Assembly: GCA_027297005.1 (NCBI GenBank)
Contig: JAPUIN010000288.1
Span: forward strand, 1-5,685
Source: Acidobacteriota bacterium
GTDB lineage: Bacteria > Acidobacteriota > Polarisedimenticolia > Gp22-AA2
Direction of reading: 5' to 3'
DNA: 5,685 nucleotides
Shown here: one piece after another, positions 1 to 5,685 of the stretch
Numbering within the stretch: position 1 is the first letter of the stretch
How the letters are laid out: each line of letters begins with the position of its first letter
Made by a program: the position numbers and the translations under genes
Notes under the pieces: model-generated
The model's database searches: none
The model's input: the letters and a program-made list of their open reading frames with translations, nothing else
Told to the model about the DNA's origin: nothing

Positions 1-2315
<2,315 letters not shown>

Positions 2316-2326
2316 GGGCGCCGCGC

Positions 2327-2773
2327 TCAGGCCTTGCGCATGTGGATCTCGGTGCCCCCCTCTTCGAAGCGGACTTCGTCCATCAGCTGGTTGATCAGGT
2401 AGATGCCGCGCCCGTGCTCCAGGTAGACGTTCTTCCCCTGCACGGGGCTGGGGATCTGCGCCGGATCGAATCCACCCCCGGGATCGCGGACGATGATCAG
2501 CATGCCACGCGCCTCGTCGCAGGCGACGCAGATCTGGATCTGCTTGTCGGGATCGTCACCGCTGCCGTGTGTGACCGCATTGGCGAGCGCCTCAAGCAGA
2601 GAGGTCTCGATCTCGAACTCCTTCCCCTCGGCGCAACCCATCTGCTTGACGATCGCCATCACCCTCTCGACAAAGGGGGAGACCGCCTTTTTCGTGGCGG
2701 GGATGCTCAGATCGAGTCGCAGGATGAGACTTTCGGTATTGAATTCGCACCGGGTCAATGGTTGTTCCGACAA
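2327..2773 (-). CDS. RsbW/SpoIIAB-type anti-sigma factor-like ATP-binding protein (HATPase_c_2)
   Basis: A 148-residue protein of the GHKL ATPase fold, close to the usual RsbW/SpoIIAB length. The N box is E61-ALAN65-AVTH69, where the Asn normally binds Mg2+. The G1 box is D97-PGGGFDP, and the G2 region is H120-GRG123-IYLINQLMDEV. All nucleotide-binding motifs look intact. Known relatives bind ATP and either hold a sigma factor or phosphorylate a Ser/Thr of a STAS anti-anti-sigma partner; no sigma factor or STAS protein is in this window, so the partner is unknown. The start is TTG at 2773: AGGAGG lies 6 nt upstream (2785-2780), an excellent fit, and no ATG or GTG competes. It is soluble, with no signal peptide or membrane span. 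It follows the beta-barrel gene on the same strand after 73 bp and ends 11 bp from the kinase stop. It may be read from the cluster or from the TATAAT element at 2827-2832. Family assignment is firm; calling it an anti-sigma factor is inference. Confidence 0.92.
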   Translation of the reverse strand: MSEQPLTRCEFNTESLILRLDLSIPATKKAVSPFVERVMAIVKQMGCAEGKEFEIETSLLEALANAVTHGSGDDPDKQIQICVACDEARGMLIIVRDPGGGFDPAQIPSPVQGKNVYLEHGRGIYLINQLMDEVRFEEGGTEIHMRKA

Positions 2774-2779
2774 AGTGCG

Positions 2780-2785
2780 CCTCCT
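2780..2785 (-). promoter_or_regulatory. Strong ribosome binding site fixing a TTG start
   Basis: The minus strand reads AGGAGG, a full match to the anti-Shine-Dalgarno core, with a 6-nt spacer to the TTG at 2773. This site decides the start of the RsbW-like gene. Confidence 0.85.
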
Positions 2786-2826
2786 GCCCGGTTGGACCCC
2801 GGTATTGACGATTGATCAGTGGGCGG

Positions 2827-2832
2827 ATTATA
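2827..2832 (-). promoter_or_regulatory. Candidate -10 element for the RsbW-like gene
   Basis: A perfect TATAAT stands on the minus strand in the 73-bp gap between the barrel stop and the RsbW-like start. A transcript from it would begin near 2820 and have a leader of about 47 nt containing the AGGAGG site. No good -35 hexamer is visible at 16-18 bp spacing (GGCTGG at 17) and there is no TG extension, so the promoter is only suggested. A perfect TATAAT is uncommon by chance in DNA this GC-rich. Confidence 0.35.
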
Positions 2833-2846
2833 CGCTCTCTTCCGTT

Positions 2847-3452
2847 CTACCAGCCCACGCCGAACAGGAAACCGTACTGCACATAGTCGGCGTCCCCCTT
2901 CACACCACGGAACTCGATATCGGTTCCCGTGAGGAGACGGATCTCGAGGCCATAATTGATAAGCGGGCCAGGACGATCCTCGCCGTTAGCCCAGAAGATG
3001 CCCCCGCGGAGGTAATAACCGATCGAGTCGTCGCGGTCGCTGAGCCCTGTCCGGGCCTCCCTGATCTTGGCCATGACGTGCGCGACACCGCCTCCGATGA
3101 AGGGGCGGGCCGTGGACTCCCGGGGATTCCAGATCTTCTCGGCACCGACGCTCAGCTCCCTGATCTTCCCCTCGACTTCCACAACGGGCGCAAGGAAGCC
3201 GAATAGCCCCGGTCCCGGCCCGTGCTCTTTGCCTTCCGAAAAGTGCAGTCCGACCGAGAGGCGGACGGGCGCTCCGAGTCGTCCCCAGTCGACATTGACG
3301 CCCCCCGACAGCTGGTTATCGACCGGGTGCCAGATATCGTTGTCGACGTCGCGCAGGCCGATGGTGAAATTGACATTACCCTCGGCCCCGGCGAGGGATG
3401 GGGCCATCGTCCCGGCCAGCAGCGCACAGATCATGAGCGCTTGCGGCTTCAT
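2847..3452 (-). CDS. Small outer-membrane beta-barrel protein with signal peptide
   Basis: A 201-residue exported protein. It begins MKPQALMICALLAG, a classic signal peptide with a likely signal peptidase I site after AGA (residue 23). The mature part alternates polar and hydrophobic residues in strand-length blocks divided by Gly/Asp/Asn turns, including SVGLHFSEG (66-74), FIGGGVAHVMAKI (118-130), YYLRGGIFW (146-154) and INYGLEIRLL (165-174). It ends VQYGFLFGVGW; the terminal aromatic residue is the usual beta-signal recognised by the BAM complex. The size fits an 8-stranded barrel. The early motif GLRDVDNDIWHPVDNQ (32-47) recalls uncharacterised outer-membrane barrels whose N-termini carry a D-D-W-x-P-like motif; this link is from memory. 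Its ATG overlaps the stop of the upstream protease-like gene as ATGA and has only a weak G-rich Shine-Dalgarno region, so its translation is probably coupled. No pore, enzyme or receptor role can be assigned. Confidence 0.8.
   Translation of the reverse strand: MKPQALMICALLAGTMAPSLAGAEGNVNFTIGLRDVDNDIWHPVDNQLSGGVNVDWGRLGAPVRLSVGLHFSEGKEHGPGPGLFGFLAPVVEVEGKIRELSVGAEKIWNPRESTARPFIGGGVAHVMAKIREARTGLSDRDDSIGYYLRGGIFWANGEDRPGPLINYGLEIRLLTGTDIEFRGVKGDADYVQYGFLFGVGW
3449..3452 (-). other. ATGA stop/start overlap between protease-like and barrel genes
   Basis: On the minus strand ATGA at 3452-3449 holds the barrel's ATG (3452-3450) and the protease-like gene's TGA (3451-3449). The upstream region has only a GTGGGG stretch as a ribosome site. 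This layout normally means translational coupling and one shared transcript. Confidence 0.85.
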
Positions 3453-4927
3453 TGCCCCACTCGATCGACGCTGTCGAAGTAGGGCTGGAAGTCCGAGCTG
3501 ATTCGCTCGATGAGATCGGGGTCGAGGGGGACGACTTCCGGTTCGGATCGTCGACTTTTCTTTGTGATTCTCACCTCCATTGGCTCACCCGGCACGAAGG
3601 CCTCGGCCGGGTAGGTGAAGATGCCGAAACACCCTTTGACTTTCCTCTTCTTCGTCCGACCGGATCCCTCGGAGCAAAAATCGATCTCCAGCAGCCCGAA
3701 GGGTTGACCGCATCTACGACCCGGGTGGATAGGCTGGATCACGCGTCCTCCCCTCAGCAGCTCGACCTGATCGAATGCCGGGACGAAGCAGGATGTGGGG
3801 CTCGGCGGATCGGCGAGCAACTCGGGACCGCCACCGAACAATGCGACGAGCAGGATCACCGGATAGAAGACCCAGTAGGCGACGACGGCGGCGTACTTGG
3901 CGCTGTTGCGCCGGATCTCGGGGATCACCTGGAGCGTAACCACGGGTGACGTCGTGTAGTGTGCGGGCCTCCACCGATTGACCTCCCCCTTCGGATTCCG
4001 GCAGGTGTCGCGCGATCGTTTCGAGTTTGAGCCTTTTTGTGCGCGGGCCGTCTGGTGCAGCGCATGCATGAGCGGGGGCGTGAGGAACTCGACGAGGTAC
4101 GGTCCCGCCTGAACCTGGTAATCGCCTAGCTCGTATTCGCTGGCGGCCATGCTTCGCAGGGCCTCGAGCGGAAACGTGCCGGGAGGCAGGGGCGTAAAGG
4201 GCGTGGACGACGGCGTGTCCATGAGATGCATCGTGGCGCGACTGACCTTCAGCAGGCGCTCGATCTTGTGACTCCGGAGCGCACGCATTCCCTTATCCTT
4301 CCGCCGGCTGACCCTCTTCGGATTCACCGCGATGACACGGCCGTGCAGATCGAGCACCGGTCCGCCCGCGGAGTTCGCTCTCAGAGGAAAGTCGGCAATG
4401 ATCGTCCCACCCCGGACTTTTCTGATGGTGCCAAAATTCATTTTGGGCACGCCGTCGAGCGTTCCGTGCAGGCCCACGACCCGATCTCCGACGGCAGGCT
4501 GGCGGATCATTCCTCCGGTGTCGGCTCCGTCACGCGCCTCTGGCGCCTCAGGTTTCGGGGCGAGCGGTAGCGGGACCAGGCCTTCGACCGTCTCCGGATT
4601 CACCCTGATGGTTGCGATCCAGCGCGATCTCAGCCGCCGGACGACGACGGCCGGAACCGTCTTCCCGGGCGCGATCGTCACCGCCAGATAATGCCTGGCC
4701 GAGGCGACGGATGCGCTCGTCAGGATCAACCCGCCCGAGTCGATGAGGAATCCGGTGCCGCGCACGCCTCCGCTCTCCACGAGAAAGACGGATTGCCGTG
4801 CAGTCTTATAGACCTGATCGGCGGATCGCTCAGGAAGAACCCCGGCGCCGGCCGGCGCCAGGTAGAGACACGTCGTTGCGAGGGCAAGAACCCGGCGATA
4901 CCCGTGCGACCGCCTGCGTAGGTACAT
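3449..4927 (-). CDS. Exported trypsin/HtrA-fold protein, predicted catalytically inactive, with membrane-anchored C-terminal extension
   Basis: A 492-residue protein. An Arg-rich start followed by a hydrophobic core (13-28) and a site after AGA (28) suggests export. Residues about 40-205 follow the Trypsin_2/HtrA pattern: RGTGFLIDSGGLILT (56-70), VGDRVVGLHG (146-155), then ANSAGGPVLDLHGRVIAV (184-201). All three catalytic positions appear replaced: the His of the T-x-x-H motif is Ser73, the Asp is Trp103 (30 residues on, as in DegP) and the nucleophile of GNSGGP aligns with Ala187. Adjacent Ser186 might act only if the loop is shifted. Next come a region with YLVEFLTPP (277-285), a membrane span (about 344-366) and a beta-rich tail with Cys380, 406, 418 and 433. 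No PDZ domain is seen. I infer a binding or scaffold role in the envelope, linked to the barrel gene it overlaps. The ATG at 4927 is chosen although the AGGAG at 4949-4945 is 17 nt away; two in-frame ATT codons lie closer. The fold is well supported; inactivity rests on hand alignment. Confidence 0.85.
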   Translation of the reverse strand: MYLRRRSHGYRRVLALATTCLYLAPAGAGVLPERSADQVYKTARQSVFLVESGGVRGTGFLIDSGGLILTSASVASARHYLAVTIAPGKTVPAVVVRRLRSRWIATIRVNPETVEGLVPLPLAPKPEAPEARDGADTGGMIRQPAVGDRVVGLHGTLDGVPKMNFGTIRKVRGGTIIADFPLRANSAGGPVLDLHGRVIAVNPKRVSRRKDKGMRALRSHKIERLLKVSRATMHLMDTPSSTPFTPLPPGTFPLEALRSMAASEYELGDYQVQAGPYLVEFLTPPLMHALHQTARAQKGSNSKRSRDTCRNPKGEVNRWRPAHYTTSPVVTLQVIPEIRRNSAKYAAVVAYWVFYPVILLVALFGGGPELLADPPSPTSCFVPAFDQVELLRGGRVIQPIHPGRRCGQPFGLLEIDFCSEGSGRTKKRKVKGCFGIFTYPAEAFVPGEPMEVRITKKSRRSEPEVVPLDPDLIERISSDFQPYFDSVDRVGQ

Positions 4928-4969
4928 AATAATGCAGTCCAGTTCTCCTGAGGGGCGCAGCCTGCCGCC

Positions 4970-4999
4970 TTCATAACGCCGGAATCGTTACGCTGTCAA
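4970..4999 (-). promoter_or_regulatory. Candidate sigma70-type promoter for the protease-like/barrel cluster
   Basis: On the minus strand an exact TTGACA (4999-4994) is followed after 18 bp by TATGAA (4975-4970, 4 of 6 matches to TATAAT). Transcription would start near 4963, giving a leader of about 35 nt to the ATG at 4927 and including the AGGAG at 4949-4945. Placement directly upstream of the first gene of the minus-strand cluster supports it; the -10 match is modest. Confidence 0.5.
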
Positions 5000-5000
5000 T

Positions 5001-5014
5001 CGGGGGTTCCCCCG
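5001..5014. repeat. Perfect GC palindrome next to a G9 run in the divergent intergenic region
   Basis: CGGGGGTTCCCCCG is a perfect inverted repeat apart from its central TT. It lies just upstream of the -35 candidate of the minus-strand promoter. Nine G residues follow at 5018-5026. The two-base centre makes an RNA hairpin unlikely, so if functional it is more likely a dimeric protein-binding site. The rest of the 4928-5156 gap shows no gene and no convincing plus-strand promoter for the SDR; TAAGAT at 5075-5080 is a weak -10 without a partner. Confidence 0.3.
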
Positions 5015-5145
5015 GTAGGGGGGGGGAGTGCCCGGTGGGTGCGGTCAGGTGATTTAGGGAAGCACGGTATGGGGTAAGATCCGCCCCCGGCCCCACGGTT
5101 CACGCGTCTGTTCATCGGGTCAGGTCCGTGGCCAGGTCGGGACTC

Positions 5146-5152
5146 GGAGGTG
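5146..5152 (+). promoter_or_regulatory. Strong ribosome binding site that points to an ATT start codon
   Basis: GGAGGTG matches the anti-Shine-Dalgarno sequence well. Counting from GGAGG, 6 nt separate it from the ATT at 5157, the ideal distance. No ATG, GTG or TTG lies in the SDR frame between here and the cofactor-binding motif, so this site sets the predicted start. Confidence 0.7.
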
Positions 5153-5156
5153 TCTC

Positions 5157-5685
5157 ATTCCCAGGAAAACCGCTGCACGACGCGTCGCCCTGGTCACCGG
5201 CGGGTCGCGCGGGATGGGGCAGGCGATCGCCGTCGCCCTGGCCGAGGCCGGGTATGACGTGGCATTCGTCTACCGCAGCTACAGGAAGGGGGCCGATCGG
5301 ACCGCGGCAGAAGTGAAGAAGCGCGGTCGCCGGACGCTGGCGGTGCGCGCCGACGTGAGGCAACCGGCGCAGGTGCGTGGCCTGTTCCGTAAGGTCCGCG
5401 CCGCCCTAGGCCCGGTGGCGATCCTGGTCAACAACGTCGGCGAGTACACGGAAGGGTCGATCGGCTCGATCTCATTCGACGACTGGAAATCGAGCATCGA
5501 TTCGAACCTGCATGCGGCATTCCTCTGCTCACGCGAGGCGCTCGCCGACATGCGCAAGCGCCGCTGGGGGCGGATCGTCAACATCACCGAGTCGCCCGCC
5601 GAGACGCAGGCGCCGGCCCCCGGTGTGGCGGTCTATCACGTCGGCAAGCTCGCGCTGCTGGCGTTCACGCGGGCACTGGCGTGGG
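5157..5685 (+). CDS. Short-chain dehydrogenase/reductase, FabG/pteridine-reductase-like (3' end outside window, ATT start)
   Basis: An SDR of which the first 176 residues are visible; the frame is open to the window end. Read from ATT at 5157 the protein starts (M)PRKTAARRVALVTGG, a normal SDR N-terminus. Motifs in order: cofactor loop TGGSRGMG (14-21); VYR at the end of strand 2 (38-40), whose Arg suggests NADPH; D66-V; NNVG (92-95), a variant of NNAG; Asn117 of SNL, matching the catalytic Asn; and Y160-HVG-K164, the YxxxK active site. The catalytic Ser region reads IVNITESPAE (140-149): Ser146 lies 14 residues before the Tyr rather than the usual 12-13, with Glu145 next to it. Similar replacements occur in pteridine-reductase-like SDRs, so substrate is uncertain; ketoacyl-ACP or pterin reduction are both possible. 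The first in-frame ATG (5214) sits inside the glycine loop and cannot be the start. The gene diverges from the protease-like gene; no functional link is evident. Confidence 0.93.
   Translation, partial: MPRKTAARRVALVTGGSRGMGQAIAVALAEAGYDVAFVYRSYRKGADRTAAEVKKRGRRTLAVRADVRQPAQVRGLFRKVRAALGPVAILVNNVGEYTEGSIGSISFDDWKSSIDSNLHAAFLCSREALADMRKRRWGRIVNITESPAETQAPAPGVAVYHVGKLALLAFTRALAW

Noticed and set aside
2316..2326. Shared terminator between the convergent kinase and RsbW-like genes
   Set aside because: The 11-bp gap is GC-rich but shows no stem followed by a T-tract on either strand.
2493..3206. Plus-strand open frame of 237 residues across the RsbW-like and barrel genes
   Set aside because: It spans two well-supported minus-strand genes and their ribosome site, and its translation shows no motif or signal peptide.
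4928..4933. ATT codons as alternative starts of the protease-like gene
   Set aside because: They are nearer to the AGGAG site (11-14 nt) but still poorly spaced, and an ATG follows directly; ATG is the simpler choice.
5128..5316. GTG-started frame near the SDR start
   Set aside because: It is in a different frame from the SDR, which shows all family motifs; it could matter only if an indel error exists near 5150.

Overview
This is a GC-rich window (roughly 63-65% GC by eye) from a diderm bacterium. The combination of a Ser/Thr kinase fused to a TolB-type propeller, an RsbW-like ATPase and an outer-membrane barrel fits Acidobacteriota or a similar soil or sediment lineage best. That assignment is an inference from gene style; no marker gene is present. 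Five protein-coding genes fill almost the whole window. There are no RNA genes, insertion sequences or CRISPR arrays.

Layout. (1) 1-2315 (+): the 3' part of a transmembrane Ser/Thr protein kinase, entering the window just before its DFG motif, followed by a membrane span and about twelve TolB/WD40-like blades. (2) Convergent to it and 11 bp away, a minus-strand cluster that reads 4927 to 2327: a trypsin/HtrA-fold envelope protein that has lost its catalytic triad (4927-3449), a small outer-membrane beta-barrel overlapping it by ATGA (3452-2847), and after a 73-bp gap an RsbW/SpoIIAB-type ATP-binding regulator (2773-2327). (3) A 229-bp divergent intergenic region (4928-5156) with a minus-strand promoter candidate, a GC palindrome and a G9 run. 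(4) 5157-5685 (+): the 5' part of a short-chain dehydrogenase/reductase, cut by the window end, whose only sensible start is an ATT codon behind a strong Shine-Dalgarno site.

How they may work together. The two surface or periplasmic proteins (dead protease and barrel) are very likely co-expressed. The RsbW-like protein downstream may be co-transcribed or may use its own TATAAT-containing promoter. The kinase and the RsbW-like protein are both phospho-signalling types, but they are convergent and nothing in the sequence ties them together. The SDR appears to be an unrelated metabolic gene.

Most worth a second look: the triple replacement of catalytic residues in the protease-like protein; the apparent AUU start of the SDR; and a hairpin plus T8 tract, resembling an intrinsic terminator, inside the kinase gene at the boundary between its two putative six-bladed propellers. 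I did not find a clear new multi-gene system.
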